From Qipengyuania vulgaris (GTDB lineage: Bacteria > Pseudomonadota > Alphaproteobacteria > Sphingomonadales > Sphingomonadaceae): a stretch of DNA of 64,000 bases. The notes under the pieces were generated by a model. That model saw only the letters and a list, made by a program, of their open reading frames with translations. It was not told the DNA's origin and ran no database searches. The stretch is from assembly GCF_009827325.1 (NCBI RefSeq), contig NZ_WTYC01000001.1, forward strand, positions 248,001 to 312,000. Direction: 5' to 3'. Position 1 is the first letter of the stretch. Each line of letters starts with the position of its first letter. Shown here in pieces: positions 52,463 to 62,736 of the stretch. Both the position numbers and the translations under genes were made by a program.

Positions 52463-53343
52463 AGGCCGGCTTTGACCAGCCAGTCGTGGAACAGCCGGAC
52501 CGGTCTTTCTTCCAGCGCGGTCGGCTTGCAGACGAACCAGTAGCTATAGGGGCTCTCGACCTCGACCCCGAATAGTTCGGTCAGGCGGTTATCCCGCGCG
52601 CGCCGAAGGTGATCGTCGTGCATGATGGCAATCCCGAGGCCTTGGGCCGCAGCCTCCAGCATCAGCTGGCCTGAGTCGAAGTGGTCGATCGCGGTGGGTT
52701 CCAGATCGTGCAGCGACAGCGCATCTTTCCACGCTCGGAAGCTTTCGGGCAGCTCGTTGTGGATCAGGAAAGTCTGCTTTTCCAACAGGGCCTGATCGGG
52801 TTCGCTCCCGATCTTGTCTGCAATTTCCTTGCTGGCAATTGCATGCACCATGTTGAAATCGAGCCGAACCGCATGGAGCCCGCTTGCCGGTCCGCGCGAC
52901 AGGATGATCGCCGCATCGAGCGTGTCACCGACCCGGCCCTCGAGATGCGGGCCGGTGTCGATATCGATATGCAGCAGCGGGTGCCGCACGCGTAGTTCAC
53001 CGAGGCGCGGAAAGAGCCGCTGGCTGCCGAAGAGAGGCAGGACGCCGAGATGGAGGCGCAGGACCGAGAGGTTCTCCGACTGGCTTTCCACGGCCCTCGC
53101 CAGCGCTTCGAGCTGGGGGTTCACTGCCTCGTAGAATGCATGGCCATCATCGGTAAGCTGCATCGCCTGCCGCGCGCGGGTGAACAGCTTCTTCCCGACG
53201 AACTCCTCGAGATTGCCAATCCGCCGTGACAGCGCTGATGGACTCAGGCCCAATTCGTCGGCCGCAGCTCGGGCAGAGCCCAGCCGCACCGTGCGAACAA
53301 AAGCCTCAAGGGCACGAAGGGGCGGAAGACGGCGTGTGGCCAT
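52459..53343 (-). CDS. LysR family transcriptional regulator
   Basis: A 294-residue GcvA-like regulator. The N-terminal helix-turn-helix reads LRALEAFVRTVRLGSARAAA and ELGLSPSALSRRIGNLEE, followed by a type 2 periplasmic-binding effector domain (about residues 93-290). It follows corC by 69 bases on the same strand. Target genes cannot be inferred from the neighbours. Confidence 0.92.
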   Translation of the reverse strand: MATRRLPPLRALEAFVRTVRLGSARAAADELGLSPSALSRRIGNLEEFVGKKLFTRARQAMQLTDDGHAFYEAVNPQLEALARAVESQSENLSVLRLHLGVLPLFGSQRLFPRLGELRVRHPLLHIDIDTGPHLEGRVGDTLDAAIILSRGPASGLHAVRLDFNMVHAIASKEIADKIGSEPDQALLEKQTFLIHNELPESFRAWKDALSLHDLEPTAIDHFDSGQLMLEAAAQGLGIAIMHDDHLRRARDNRLTELFGVEVESPYSYWFVCKPTALEERPVRLFHDWLVKAGL

Positions 53344-53412
53344 GTCCTCCGACTATTCACCTAACTGCGCGGTGTCGAGGAAGAATGTTCGGTTTCTTGC
53401 AACTGGTGGCGA

Positions 53413-54330
53413 TCAATCCGCGGATACGGATTCTTCCGGAGCATGTAGTCTCAGCCGGGTAACGTGGGTCTCGTCGCCGTCGGTCACTTCGATCTTCCAG
53501 CCGCTCGGATGCTCGAGCACCTTACCCACCGGCGGCACCTGTTCGGCCAGCACGAAGGCGAGCCCGCCCAGCGTGTCGACCGATTCCTCGACTTCGGCCA
53601 GTCGCGGATCGATCTTCTCGGCCACGTCGTCCAGTTCGGCCCGCGCGTCGCAGTCCCACATCCCCTCGCCGATCGAGGCAATCCAGATTTCCGGAGCGTC
53701 ATCGTGTTCGTCCTCGATCTCGCCGACGATCTCTTCGACCAGATCCTCGATCGTAATGATCCCGTCGGTGCCGGAGAACTCGTCCAGCACGATGGCAAGG
53801 TGCATCCGCTGCGCCCGCATATCGGCCAAGACGTCCAGCGCATTGCGCGTTTGCGGCACGTAGAGCGGCTGGCGCATCAGCACGGTCCAATCGGCCGGAG
53901 GCGCCTTCCGTTCGGCAAGGTAGGGAAAGATGTCCTTGATATGGATCATTCCGATCACATCGTCGAGCTGTCCGCGATACACGGGCATGCGGGAGTGACC
54001 GTGCTCCGAAAATGCTGCCACGACCTCATCCCAGCTGGCATCGGCGCCCACCGCGATGATCTCTCCGCGAGGCACGGCGACATCGTCGGCATCATGCTCG
54101 CTGAAATGCAGCAGGTTCCGCAGCATCTGGCGCTCGACTCCCGAAAGGTCGCCCTTGCCGATTTCATCGGTGTCTTCGGAACCGTTCTCATCCTCGTGCT
54201 CGTCGATAGCCTCTTCGAGCTGGGCGCGAAGCGACCGGTCGCCGGCTTCGGCGTCGAACAATTTGCGGATCGCGGGCCACAGCCCGCTGCTACTCTCCGC
54301 GTCTCCGGCGGGGGGGGAAGAATTGGCCAT
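53413..54330 (-). CDS. corC: CorC/HlyC family CBS-domain protein
   Basis: A 305-residue protein with two CBS domains (about residues 90-210: VPRGEIIAVGADASWDEVVA, PVYRGQLDDVIGMIHIKDIF and a second set) and a C-terminal CorC_HlyC transporter-associated domain. There are no membrane helices, unlike full-length CNNM proteins. It may influence magnesium or cobalt efflux. It is coupled in an order with ybeY, phoH and miaB that is conserved in alphaproteobacteria, where it is usually followed by lnt; here it is not. Confidence 0.92.
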   Translation of the reverse strand: MANSSPPAGDAESSSGLWPAIRKLFDAEAGDRSLRAQLEEAIDEHEDENGSEDTDEIGKGDLSGVERQMLRNLLHFSEHDADDVAVPRGEIIAVGADASWDEVVAAFSEHGHSRMPVYRGQLDDVIGMIHIKDIFPYLAERKAPPADWTVLMRQPLYVPQTRNALDVLADMRAQRMHLAIVLDEFSGTDGIITIEDLVEEIVGEIEDEHDDAPEIWIASIGEGMWDCDARAELDDVAEKIDPRLAEVEESVDTLGGLAFVLAEQVPPVGKVLEHPSGWKIEVTDGDETHVTRLRLHAPEESVSAD

Positions 54331-54368
54331 GGGCCGGGTGCGTACTCCTTGTTCGCTTCGCCTCGAAG

Positions 54369-54857
54369 CTAGTCGCGGTCCCCATATGGGTCAGCAATAC
54401 CCAGTTTTGCAAGCGCTTCGATTTCCAGTTTTTCCATTGCCTCCGCCTGTTCGTCGGAATCGACGTGGTCGTACCCCGCCAGATGGAGCAGTCCGTGGAT
54501 CAGCAGGTGCGCGGTGTGTACCTCGAGCCCGAGGCCTTTTTCACCCGCCTCCCGCTGGCAGGTTTCGAGAGCAAGCGCGATGTCCCCGAGCATTTCCGGC
54601 GGGCCGCCCTCGGCCAGCGCCACGAGATCGTCGCGGTCGAGCATGGGGAAGGACAGCACATTGGTTGGCTTATCCTTCCCGCGCCACTCCCTGTTCAATT
54701 CGTGGACCTGCCCGTCCAGCGTGAAAAGCACGCTCGCGATCAGCCGCGGATTCGCCAGTGCCGGCTCGAGCGCGGCCACCGCTCCGTGCACACGTTCGGT
54801 CAATCCGGCCCAGTCCTCGTCTTGCGGCCAGCCATCGATCTCGACGTCGAATTGCAC
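54369..54857 (-). CDS. ybeY: Endoribonuclease YbeY (16S rRNA maturation)
   Basis: A metalloendoribonuclease of 162 residues. The zinc motif HLLIHGLLHLAGYDH (HxxxHxxxxxH) is at about residues 121-135, and LNREWRGKDKPTNVLSFP is the conserved upstream segment. It starts with a GTG right after the phoH TAA stop codon, so the genes are coupled. Confidence 0.95.
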   Translation of the reverse strand: MQFDVEIDGWPQDEDWAGLTERVHGAVAALEPALANPRLIASVLFTLDGQVHELNREWRGKDKPTNVLSFPMLDRDDLVALAEGGPPEMLGDIALALETCQREAGEKGLGLEVHTAHLLIHGLLHLAGYDHVDSDEQAEAMEKLEIEALAKLGIADPYGDRD

Positions 54858-55901
54858 TTAGGCGTTCGGTCCTTCGTAAGCCTCGACGATGCGGCCCACG
54901 ATAGGGTGGCGGACCACGTCGGCAGCCGTAAACCGGATGGTGCCGAAACCGTCGACCCCTTCCAGCTTGCCCACGGCGTCAGCAAGGCCGCTCATCCCGC
55001 CGCCGCCGGGAATGTCCACTTGGCGCGGATCGCCGCAGACGACCATGCGGCTGTTCTGCCCGAACCGGGTAAGGAACATCTTCATCTGCTCGCGGGTGGT
55101 GTTCTGCGCCTCGTCGAGGATAACGAAGGCATCGGCCAGCGTGCGCCCGCGCATGAAGGCAATGGGCGCGATCTCTATCTCACCCGACGCCAGCCGCCGC
55201 TCGACCTGTTCGGGCGGCATGCAGTCGTAAAGGGCGTCGTAAAGCGGGCGCAGATAGGGATCGACCTTTTCCTTCATGTCTCCGGGGAGGAAGCCGAGCT
55301 TTTCGCCAGCCTCCACCGCGGGACGCGAAAGGATCAGGCGCTGCACGCTGCCGTTGATCAGCTGCGCGACCGCTTGGGCCACGGCGAGATATGTCTTCCC
55401 CGTGCCCGCAGGTCCGAGCGCAAAGATGATGTCGTCTCGCACCAGGCTGCGCATGTAGGTCGCCTGCATGGCGCTGCGCGGCACGATGGTCTTGCGCCGC
55501 GTGCGGATCATGATGGGCGGGCCGCCCTTTGCATCGCTTAGCTTGCCATCGATGATCCCGTCGAAAGTTGGTTCATTGGACATGGCGATCAGCGATTCGA
55601 TCGCGCCTGCGTCGAGATCCTGTCCCATGGCAAGGCGATCGTACATTTCATTGAGCACGTCGCGCGCGCGGGCGACGCTGTCTTCAGGTCCTTCGATATG
55701 GATTGCATTGCCGCGGGCGGAAATGAATACGCCCAGCCGGTTTTCGACCTGCACCAAATTGGCGTCGAATTGGCCGAACAGGGCACCGAGCAGGCTCTGG
55801 TTATCGAAGTTCACATCCACTTGTGCGCGGCGAACCTCGCGCTGGGGTGCGGGCGGTTTGGTCAGGGCCGGTTCGGCCTGCCGAGCTGGTTTGCGAGCCA
55901 T
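54858..55901 (-). CDS. phoH: PhoH family ATP-binding protein
   Basis: A 347-residue P-loop protein with an N-terminal KH-like region and Walker [14 protein letters not shown], Walker [11 protein letters not shown] and the sensor GDPRQVD. PhoH-like proteins are RNA-associated ATPases adjacent to ybeY in most genomes. The ATG at 55901 is preceded by AAAGGAGCAG and is preferred over upstream in-frame ATG codons. Between miaB and ybeY. Confidence 0.95.
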   Translation of the reverse strand: MARKPARQAEPALTKPPAPQREVRRAQVDVNFDNQSLLGALFGQFDANLVQVENRLGVFISARGNAIHIEGPEDSVARARDVLNEMYDRLAMGQDLDAGAIESLIAMSNEPTFDGIIDGKLSDAKGGPPIMIRTRRKTIVPRSAMQATYMRSLVRDDIIFALGPAGTGKTYLAVAQAVAQLINGSVQRLILSRPAVEAGEKLGFLPGDMKEKVDPYLRPLYDALYDCMPPEQVERRLASGEIEIAPIAFMRGRTLADAFVILDEAQNTTREQMKMFLTRFGQNSRMVVCGDPRQVDIPGGGGMSGLADAVGKLEGVDGFGTIRFTAADVVRHPIVGRIVEAYEGPNA

Positions 55902-55999
55902 CTGCTCCTTTCGCATGGGTTGCGAGTCGGAATCTAGGCGCTCACCGGCACTTGGCAAGTCGGCTTGCGACAGGCCGGTGGAAAGTCACCCGTTTGTAA

Positions 56000-57343
56000 T
56001 CAGGCGGTAACGGTTTCGCGCAGTTTCCCTGCCAGCGAATTGGGGCCCGCTTCAACCAGTTCGGCCCGTACGAGATCGCCGATCACCGCATCGCCTTCGA
56101 ACCAGACGCTTTGCAACCAGGGGGATTTGCCAAGCCATTGGCCCGCAAGCTTGCCATTGCGCTCTACCAGGACTTCGCAGGTCCGCCCGAGGCTCGCCTC
56201 GTTGAAGGCCAGTTGGTCTCGGTTGAGCGCGGTCTGTAAGCGCTGGAGGCGTTCGTCCATGACCTCTTTCGCCACCTGTCCGTCCATCGTGGCGGCGGGC
56301 GTGCCCGGGCGCGGACTGTATTTGAAACTGAAAGCCTGCGCGTATTTCACCTCGCCGACCAGCGCGAGGGTTTCCTCGAACTCGGCATCGGTCTCCCCGG
56401 GAAAGCCGACGATGAAATCGCCCGACAGCGCAAGGTCTGGCCTCGCGGTACGGAAGCGTTCGAGCAGCCGCAGGTAGCTCTCGGCAGTGTGGCTGCGGTT
56501 CATGGCCCTCAGCACGCGGTCGCTGCCCGCCTGCACCGGCAGGTGTAGGAACGGCATAAGCTTTTCGATCTCGCCATGCGCAGCAATAAGATCGTCGTCC
56601 ATGTCGGCTGGATGGCTGGTGGTGTAGCGGATGCGCGCAAGGCCATCGATCCTGGCGAGGTCGCGGATTAGCCCCGCAAGGCCGACCTTGTGCCCTCTCT
56701 CGTCCTCGCCACTCCATGCCGAAACATTCTGGCCGAGTAGGGTGATTTCCTTGGCGCCCGCATCGACCAGTTTTTTCGCTTCGGTCACCAGGTCGCTGTA
56801 AGGGCGCGAGATTTCCGCGCCACGGGTATAGGGCACCACGCAATAGGTGCAGAACTTATCGCAGCCTTCCTGCACGGTGAGGAAGCTTGCCGGATTGGTG
56901 CGGCGGCGCTCGGGTAATGCGGCGAACTTGGCGATTGCCGGCATGTCGGTATCGGTCGACCGCTCGCCCTTTACGGCACGCCCAAGCATTTCAGGCAGAC
57001 GGTGATAGGCCTGCGGGCCAACGACCATGCTGACCGCAGGAGAGCGCTTCATGATCTCCTCGCCTTCCGCCTGCGCCACGCAGCCAGCCACCGCGATCAG
57101 CGGTTCCTTGCCGACCTTGCGCCCGGCCTTGGTCAGGCGGCCGATGTCCGAATAGACCTTCTCCGCCGCCTTCTCGCGAATGTGGCAGGTGTTGAGCACG
57201 ACGAGGTCGGCTTCCTCACCTTCGGGCGCAGGCAGAATGCCTTGCTCGCCCAGCATCTCGGCCATGCGCTCGCCGTCATAAACGTTCATCTGACAGCCGA
57301 AGCTCTTGACCCTGTAGGTCTTGGGGGAACTGGTAGGTTTCAT
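56000..57343 (-). CDS. miaB: tRNA-2-methylthio-N6-dimethylallyladenosine synthase
   Basis: Radical SAM enzyme of 447 residues that methylthiolates i6A37 in tRNA. The N-terminal domain ([19 protein letters not shown]) carries three cysteines, the radical SAM motif is [16 protein letters not shown], and a C-terminal TRAM-like domain ends the chain ([20 protein letters not shown]). First gene of the miaB-phoH-ybeY-corC group. Confidence 0.97.
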   Translation of the reverse strand: MKPTSSPKTYRVKSFGCQMNVYDGERMAEMLGEQGILPAPEGEEADLVVLNTCHIREKAAEKVYSDIGRLTKAGRKVGKEPLIAVAGCVAQAEGEEIMKRSPAVSMVVGPQAYHRLPEMLGRAVKGERSTDTDMPAIAKFAALPERRRTNPASFLTVQEGCDKFCTYCVVPYTRGAEISRPYSDLVTEAKKLVDAGAKEITLLGQNVSAWSGEDERGHKVGLAGLIRDLARIDGLARIRYTTSHPADMDDDLIAAHGEIEKLMPFLHLPVQAGSDRVLRAMNRSHTAESYLRLLERFRTARPDLALSGDFIVGFPGETDAEFEETLALVGEVKYAQAFSFKYSPRPGTPAATMDGQVAKEVMDERLQRLQTALNRDQLAFNEASLGRTCEVLVERNGKLAGQWLGKSPWLQSVWFEGDAVIGDLVRAELVEAGPNSLAGKLRETVTA

Positions 57344-57435
57344 GAGTGGGGCGGCCCTTACCGTATGCAGCAGGGCCTTTCAACGAAAAGGGCGGCACGC
57401 GGCCACCCTTCCCATTACGTCGGTGAGGATCGTCC

Positions 57436-57897
57436 TTACGAAACCGTCGCCTTAACGATCTTGCCCGGCTCTTTCGGAGGCTCGCCCTTCGGGAGCGCGT
57501 CGACGTGTTCCATGCCGCTCTCGACCTGGCCCCAGACGGTGTACTGGCCATCGAGGAATTCAGCATCGTCGAAGCAGATGAAGAACTGGCTGTTGGCGCT
57601 GTCGGGCACCTGGGTGCGGGCCATCGAGCATGTGCCGCGGGTGTGCGGTTCGCTGTTGAATTCAGCCTTGAGGTCGGGCTTGTCGCTGCCGCTCATGCCG
57701 GTGCCGGTCGGATCGCCGCCCTGCGCCATGAAGCCGGGGATTACGCGGTGGAATACCACGCCGTCGTAAAAGCCTTCATTCGCCAGCGTGGTGATACGCT
57801 CCACATGGTTGGGCGCTAGGTCGGGGCGCAATTTGATCACCACGTCCTTGTTCTCGCCATCGCCGGTATCGAGAGTGAATGTCAGCTTGTCGGCCAT
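57436..57897 (-). CDS. Cyclophilin-type peptidyl-prolyl isomerase
   Basis: A 153-residue cyclophilin with FYDGVVFHRVIPGFMAQGGD, CSMARTQVPDSANSQFFICF and LDGQYTVWGQVESGMEHVD. It lacks a signal peptide and is probably cytoplasmic. It precedes miaB on the same strand with a 92-base gap. Confidence 0.95.
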   Translation of the reverse strand: MADKLTFTLDTGDGENKDVVIKLRPDLAPNHVERITTLANEGFYDGVVFHRVIPGFMAQGGDPTGTGMSGSDKPDLKAEFNSEPHTRGTCSMARTQVPDSANSQFFICFDDAEFLDGQYTVWGQVESGMEHVDALPKGEPPKEPGKIVKATVS

Positions 57898-58000
57898 CGT
57901 ATTGGTCTCCTGTAATTTGGTTGGCGCCTACATAAGGATTGTGGGACGCCTGTCACCCTCTGCTTGCTTTATATCCCGGTGTGCCTAGAGGTTTCGCGCC

Positions 58001-59467
58001 ATGGCGGAGGACGAACGCCCCCTCGATGACGACGAAGTGATGCTGGCTCCGGAAACGGAGAGCGCGGCAGAGGATGGCGCGCGTCCGGACGACCGCATCG
58101 ACGACGAGCGCATGGACGAGGAAAACACGCTGAAGCCGGCCTTCGTCCGCTCGGTCGAAGCTGCGCTCGACGCCGGTGAAACCGGCGCGGTCTACGACCT
58201 CGTCGAACCGCTACACCCGGCCGACGTCGCCGACCTTCTCGAACTGTTCGAAAGAGAAGAACGCCACCAGCTGGCCGCGGCGATCACCGACCTGATGACA
58301 TCCGAAGTCGTTGCCGAGCTCAACGACTATGTCCGCGAAGAAATGATGGAGGCGCTGCCCGCAGGACGGGTGGCGCAAATTGCCGAACAGCTGGAAACCG
58401 ATGATGCGGTCCAGCTGATCGAGGATCTCGACGAAGACGACCAGCGAGCCATTCTCGCCGAACTCGATCCGGAAGACCGGATCGCGATCCAGACGGCGCT
58501 GTCCTATCCGGAAGAAACCGCCGGACGCCTGATGAGCCGCGATTTCGTGGCGGTGCCGGAACACGTCACGGTCGGCGACATCATCGATTTCCTGCGCGAA
58601 GGCCGTAACCTGCCCGAGGATTTCCTCGAGGTCTTCGTGGTCGACCAGCGGATGCACCCGGTGGGCACCTGCCAGCTTTCGTGGATCCTGCGCACTCCCC
58701 GCGACGTGGCGTTGGGCGACGTGATGAAACGCGACCAGACGCTGATCCCGGCCGATCTCGACCAGGAAGAGGTCGCGCTGATGTTCCAGAAATACGGCCT
58801 GATCAGCGCCGCCGTGATCGATGGCGACGGGCGGCTGGTCGGCCAGATGACGGTCGACGATATCGTCCACATCATCTCCGAAGAAGCGGGCGAAGACGCC
58901 CTGCTGATGTCGGGTGCCGGTGAGGGCGACATCAACGAGCCGATCCGCGAAGCCTATTCCAGCCGCGTGCGCTGGTTGGTCGCCAACCTTGGCACGGCGC
59001 TGGTTGCCAGCCTCATCATTGCGATGTTCGGCGCCGCGATCGAGCAATTGGTCGCCCTTGCCGTGCTGATGCCGATCGTCGCCAGCATCGGCGGCAATGC
59101 GGGTACGCAGACCATGGCAGTCACCGTACGCGCCATCGCCATGAACCAGCTGACGCGCAGCAATACGGGCCGCATCCTGCTCCGCGAATTTCGCGTCGCC
59201 ATGCTCAACGGAGCAACCATCGCGATCCTGGTCGGGCTGGCTACTGCGGCCGTCTTTACCCCAACGCTCGGCGCAGTGATTGCGCTCGCCATGATCATCA
59301 ATGTGGCGACCGCGGGCCTCGCGGGTGTCCTCGTGCCGGTCGCATTCGAACGCCTCGATCAGGACCCTGCCGTAGCCAGCAGCGTATTCGTGACCATGAT
59401 CACGGATTCGATGGGCTTTTTTGCCTTCCTTGGCCTCGCGGTCGCCAGCGGGATTGTGAGCGCCTGA
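58001..59467 (+). CDS. mgtE: Magnesium transporter MgtE
   Basis: A 488-residue protein with an acidic N-terminal extension, the MgtE N domain (HPADVADLLELFEREERHQL), a CBS pair (about residues 180-300) and the C-terminal five-helix channel domain starting VRWLVANLGTALVASLII with the pore segment PIVASIGGNAGTQTMAVTVR. It is a Mg2+-gated channel. Divergent from the cyclophilin gene. Confidence 0.96.
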   Translation: MAEDERPLDDDEVMLAPETESAAEDGARPDDRIDDERMDEENTLKPAFVRSVEAALDAGETGAVYDLVEPLHPADVADLLELFEREERHQLAAAITDLMTSEVVAELNDYVREEMMEALPAGRVAQIAEQLETDDAVQLIEDLDEDDQRAILAELDPEDRIAIQTALSYPEETAGRLMSRDFVAVPEHVTVGDIIDFLREGRNLPEDFLEVFVVDQRMHPVGTCQLSWILRTPRDVALGDVMKRDQTLIPADLDQEEVALMFQKYGLISAAVIDGDGRLVGQMTVDDIVHIISEEAGEDALLMSGAGEGDINEPIREAYSSRVRWLVANLGTALVASLIIAMFGAAIEQLVALAVLMPIVASIGGNAGTQTMAVTVRAIAMNQLTRSNTGRILLREFRVAMLNGATIAILVGLATAAVFTPTLGAVIALAMIINVATAGLAGVLVPVAFERLDQDPAVASSVFVTMITDSMGFFAFLGLAVASGIVSA

Positions 59468-59473
59468 AGCGCG

Positions 59474-61192
59474 CTATTTTTCCTTCACCAACGCCGAACT
59501 CGCGCCATCTTGCGTAAAGGTCGCCCCCGTGATCGTGCCATCTGTTTCTGAGAAAACTATCTCCGCATTTACGGCCCGCCAGAAGAATTCCAGCGGTGCG
59601 CGCGGAAAGATCGGCAAAGCGCCTTGTCCTGTTATCGTGGCGAAAAGTTGGTCACCCTCCCGATTGATCATTAGAGCGACGTTGGGCGCAAAGCGGTAAA
59701 CACCCGTTACCCGTGCAAGTTCGTCCTGCGTCAGCTGCGCTTCGGTTCTGTCCACGCTCGCAGGCGCTTCAGGAACGGGACCAGCCTTCGCGACCGGCGC
59801 TCCGATGAGGGCGTGCAGCGCGATATCCTGAGCGGCGGGTTCGACAGCGGAACTGGTCAGCGCGACCACGGCTCGATCGGCTGCGGGTTGTATGGCCATG
59901 TAGGATCGGAAGCCACCGGTCCCACCGCCATGACCCACCACTTCACCCTGAGGTGCAGGAACGATCATCCATCCAAGGCCCGCGTCAAAGCCCGGACCCT
60001 CCCTGCGTTCGGCCAACGAAAGTTTCATTGCAGGTGCGATCGGGGATGCAGGATCAAGCGCCGCCTTGAGGAAAATCAACATATCTGCCGTCGTCGAGCG
60101 CATACCTCCCGCACCGGCTAGGACCGAAAGATCCCATGCGCTGGTTGGCCGCATATATTCATCATGACCTGTAGCGAAACGGGCCTGCTGGTCGGTTGAA
60201 AGCGCAATCGCCGTGTCGTCCATCGCAAGCGGTTCTAAGATGCGATTCCGGAGCAGTGTTTCGAAATCAGTGCCCGCAGCGCGGGATAGCGCATAACCAA
60301 GCAGGCCAACCCCGAGATTGGAATATTCGTACTGGCTGCCAATGTCTCTGGGTAGCTCGTATGGAGCGAGGAAGGCGAGCAAGTCCTGCTCGGTGTAGTC
60401 AGCGTAGGGGTTGGCGACGTCTGAAGGGCTCAGGTTGTCGGGTAATCTGGGCAAGCCAGAATCCTGCTGCGAAAGATTGCGCAGGGTTATCTGCTTCCCA
60501 TTGCGCTGGGGCAAAGACGCCCCTTCTGGAAGATATTTCGCGACGGGATCGTCGAGGGAAACCGTCTCATCGAGCACCATGTCGGCCAGCAGCAGCGAAG
60601 TGAATACCTTCGTCATGGAACCGATCTCGAACAAAGTGTCGGCGTCGACCTCTGCTCCTTCCCCCGCGACCGTTCGGGTAGCCGCCCCCTGCAGTATCCC
60701 TACGATCATGTCGGCTCCGGGCCGTTCAGCCAGTCGGTCTGCGATCATGTTAGAGATCGAGGTGTCCGAAGGAATCGTCCAGTTTTCCGGCAGAGTGGGA
60801 CGTTCGGTGGCGGCTGGCCGTTCCGGAGGTTGGCCAGCAACGAGATTTAGCGGCAATTGCATCCCGGCCTGACTGAACACACCGGTCCAGTGACCGGCCG
60901 CCGGATCCCAATTGCCCGTGTAGCTGGCTCCGATGGCGGGGACGGCGAAGGTCAGAGTGCTATCGACAGCATCAACGTCGGACAGCGGAATGTCGAACGT
61001 GTTCTGGTCTGGGCTGTCGAGCGTACCCGACAGCGTTTCATCCGCCCCCCGCTCGATTGCGACTCCGATGGAAAGCTCGGTGCTGCCGATAGTCAGCGCG
61101 CCTTTCCAATAGCCTTCAACCTGCTGCGCCGCTGCCGGAGTGGATATGACCATGGCTCCGATCATGCACGTGTTCCGCAAGTATCCTGTCAT
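59474..61192 (-). CDS. Exported beta-lactamase-related serine hydrolase
   Basis: A 572-residue class C beta-lactamase-type protein. The signal peptide (MTGYLRNTCMIGAMVISTPA) is followed by a DUF-like N-terminal region (about residues 22-120) and the hydrolase domain with SMTKVFTS (SxxK) and the YxN-like motif QYEYSNLGVGLL, ending with a beta-rich C-terminal domain that may bind substrate. The start is the ATG at 61192, preceded by GAGGAACGGGG; the open frame continues to 61576, but that stretch is antisense to the DUF1489 gene. Confidence 0.87.
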   Translation of the reverse strand: MTGYLRNTCMIGAMVISTPAAAQQVEGYWKGALTIGSTELSIGVAIERGADETLSGTLDSPDQNTFDIPLSDVDAVDSTLTFAVPAIGASYTGNWDPAAGHWTGVFSQAGMQLPLNLVAGQPPERPAATERPTLPENWTIPSDTSISNMIADRLAERPGADMIVGILQGAATRTVAGEGAEVDADTLFEIGSMTKVFTSLLLADMVLDETVSLDDPVAKYLPEGASLPQRNGKQITLRNLSQQDSGLPRLPDNLSPSDVANPYADYTEQDLLAFLAPYELPRDIGSQYEYSNLGVGLLGYALSRAAGTDFETLLRNRILEPLAMDDTAIALSTDQQARFATGHDEYMRPTSAWDLSVLAGAGGMRSTTADMLIFLKAALDPASPIAPAMKLSLAERREGPGFDAGLGWMIVPAPQGEVVGHGGGTGGFRSYMAIQPAADRAVVALTSSAVEPAAQDIALHALIGAPVAKAGPVPEAPASVDRTEAQLTQDELARVTGVYRFAPNVALMINREGDQLFATITGQGALPIFPRAPLEFFWRAVNAEIVFSETDGTITGATFTQDGASSALVKEK

Positions 61193-61303
61193 CCCCGTTC
61201 CTCTCATTTCATAGCTTGCCCGACGGCTTCTCGTCGGTCTTGCCGTGTGCCCCAATATAAAAGTTGCTTGAGCCTTGAAGCGTAAATCCCCATCTTCATA
61301 ACC

Positions 61304-61696
61304 ATGCCGCTCCATATGACCAAGATTGCGTTCGGAGCGAAAAGCCACGCCGATCTCAGGTCTTGGTTCGAGAACCGGAGCGAAATGCGCCTGACCACTC
61401 GCTATCTCCCCAAACGGCATGAGGAGATGCAGGGCGGCTCCCTTTACTGGATACACAATCATTCTCTGGTGGGCCGCACCCCTATCAAGGGTTTCGAACA
61501 GCGTCCCGACGGGCGCTGGTGGATCGAGTTGGAGCCGGTGCTGATCCCCGTATATCCCCGTCCCAAACGCGCGCATCAGGGATGGCGCTACCTCCCGGAC
61601 GACAAGGCCCCGCGCGATCTGAACGAAGGCGAAGACATCGGCGACGTACTACCGGGAAAGTTGGCCGGAAAGCTCGAACGGCTGGGTCTGATCTAG
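61304..61696 (+). CDS. DUF1489 family protein
   Basis: A 130-residue protein that begins MPLHMTKIAFGAKSHADLRS and contains TTRYLPKRHEEMQGGSLYWI, HNHSLVGRTPIKGFE and DKAPRDLNEGEDIGDVLPGK. This matches the alphaproteobacterial DUF1489 family, whose function is not known. No membrane helix or signal peptide. Confidence 0.88.
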   Translation: MPLHMTKIAFGAKSHADLRSWFENRSEMRLTTRYLPKRHEEMQGGSLYWIHNHSLVGRTPIKGFEQRPDGRWWIELEPVLIPVYPRPKRAHQGWRYLPDDKAPRDLNEGEDIGDVLPGKLAGKLERLGLI

Positions 61697-61754
61697 AAGA
61701 ATTACGGAACATCGACATCGGCCTAGTCGTTGACCGGGTAAAGGAGAAATCGAT

Positions 61755-62000
61755 ATGCCCGAACGACAATCCAGACATTCCGATAACGACCTGATCGACA
61801 GGATGAAGGAATACGATACGCCCTCACAGCAGAGTTCTGCGGGCGGCGAAGTCAACCGTAATGTCGGGTCACGCGCAGAGCTCAATCGCGCGCTGGACCC
61901 GGATAATCGCGAGCCCGAAATTGGCTCGGATAATCCCGGTCAGAATGCAAAGAAGGGCGAAAAGACCCGTCAGGCCATCCAGGAAAACCGATCCAGCTAA
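61755..62000 (+). CDS. Small hydrophilic protein of unknown function
   Basis: An 81-residue protein rich in Asp, Asn, Arg, Glu and Ser, with SDNDLIDRMKEYDTPSQQ and later ENRSS at the end. It has no aromatic core and is probably disordered. AAGGAGAAA precedes the ATG. It may be a stress-type protein, but I cannot assign it. Confidence 0.6.
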   Translation: MPERQSRHSDNDLIDRMKEYDTPSQQSSAGGEVNRNVGSRAELNRALDPDNREPEIGSDNPGQNAKKGEKTRQAIQENRSS

Positions 62001-62016
62001 GCCCACTTCAATGAGT

Positions 62017-62736
62017 TCAGACGCCCCGCCCAGATAGCGGGGCGTTTGTGTTTTGGACGGCGGTTCTTTCGGCTACGCGCCGCAGCGCGTTGACATAGGC
62101 TTCGGGCGGCTGTGCACCGGGGATCATCAAGCGTCCCTCTACGATCATAGCTGGGACCCCCGTGATATTCATTTCCATCGCGGCCCGTTCTTCGACACGG
62201 GTCTTTCGGGCCAGTTCTTCATCGACAAGCGCGGCCTCACCTGCTTCGCGGTCGAGGCCAATCTCTTCGATCACGTCGAGCAAGACTGAGCGTTCGCCGA
62301 TGCGTCGCCGATAATTGAAATGGGCCTCAAACAGCGCGAGCTTCAATTGCGTCTGTCGATCCGACCCATGTTCTTCAAGAGCCCAAGTTAGTAGCTTGTG
62401 CGCGTCGAAAGTGTTCCACATCATAGCGTCCGGAGCCCGTTCATCGCCTTTGTAATCGAGTGATACACTAGCGGCCTTGGCAGCCTCACTCATCTGTTCC
62501 TGCACTCCCCGCGATTGCTCCAGGGTACGCCCGTATTTCCGGGCGATATGCGCTGTGCGTTCTTCGCCATCATCAGGCATATCGGGGTTGAGCTCGAAGG
62601 CGTGCCAGCGGATGTCTGCCGCGATTTCACCTTCAAGCTGGTCTAGCGCCTGCGAGAGGTTTCCCCAGCCCACGAGGCACCAGGGGCACATCACATCGGA
62701 CCAGATATCGATCGAGAGCCTGCGGGGTTCGCTCAT
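62017..62736 (-). CDS. DsbA-like oxidoreductase (FrnE family)
   Basis: A 239-residue thioredoxin-fold protein with the CxxC motif in IDIWSDVMCPWCLVGWGNLS at about residues 16-19 and ITGVPAMIVEGRLMIPGAQP as the cis-proline loop. No signal peptide, so it is probably cytoplasmic, as in FrnE-like proteins. The ATG at 62736 overlaps the nudC stop (ATGA). The last codons form part of a terminator hairpin with the preceding gene. Confidence 0.9.
   Translation of the reverse strand: MSEPRRLSIDIWSDVMCPWCLVGWGNLSQALDQLEGEIAADIRWHAFELNPDMPDDGEERTAHIARKYGRTLEQSRGVQEQMSEAAKAASVSLDYKGDERAPDAMMWNTFDAHKLLTWALEEHGSDRQTQLKLALFEAHFNYRRRIGERSVLLDVIEEIGLDREAGEAALVDEELARKTRVEERAAMEMNITGVPAMIVEGRLMIPGAQPPEAYVNALRRVAERTAVQNTNAPLSGRGV
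62021..62045. terminator. Bidirectional intrinsic terminator overlapping the 3' coding end
   Basis: ACGCCCCGC / GCGGGGCGT with a 7-nt loop, followed by TTTGTGTTTT on the plus strand. It terminates the small hydrophilic gene and lies inside the last nine codons of the DsbA-like gene on the other strand. Confidence 0.75.

Noticed and set aside
61193-61576. N-terminal extension of the serine hydrolase
   Set aside because: Antisense to the DUF1489 gene; a signal peptide and ribosome-binding site support 61192.
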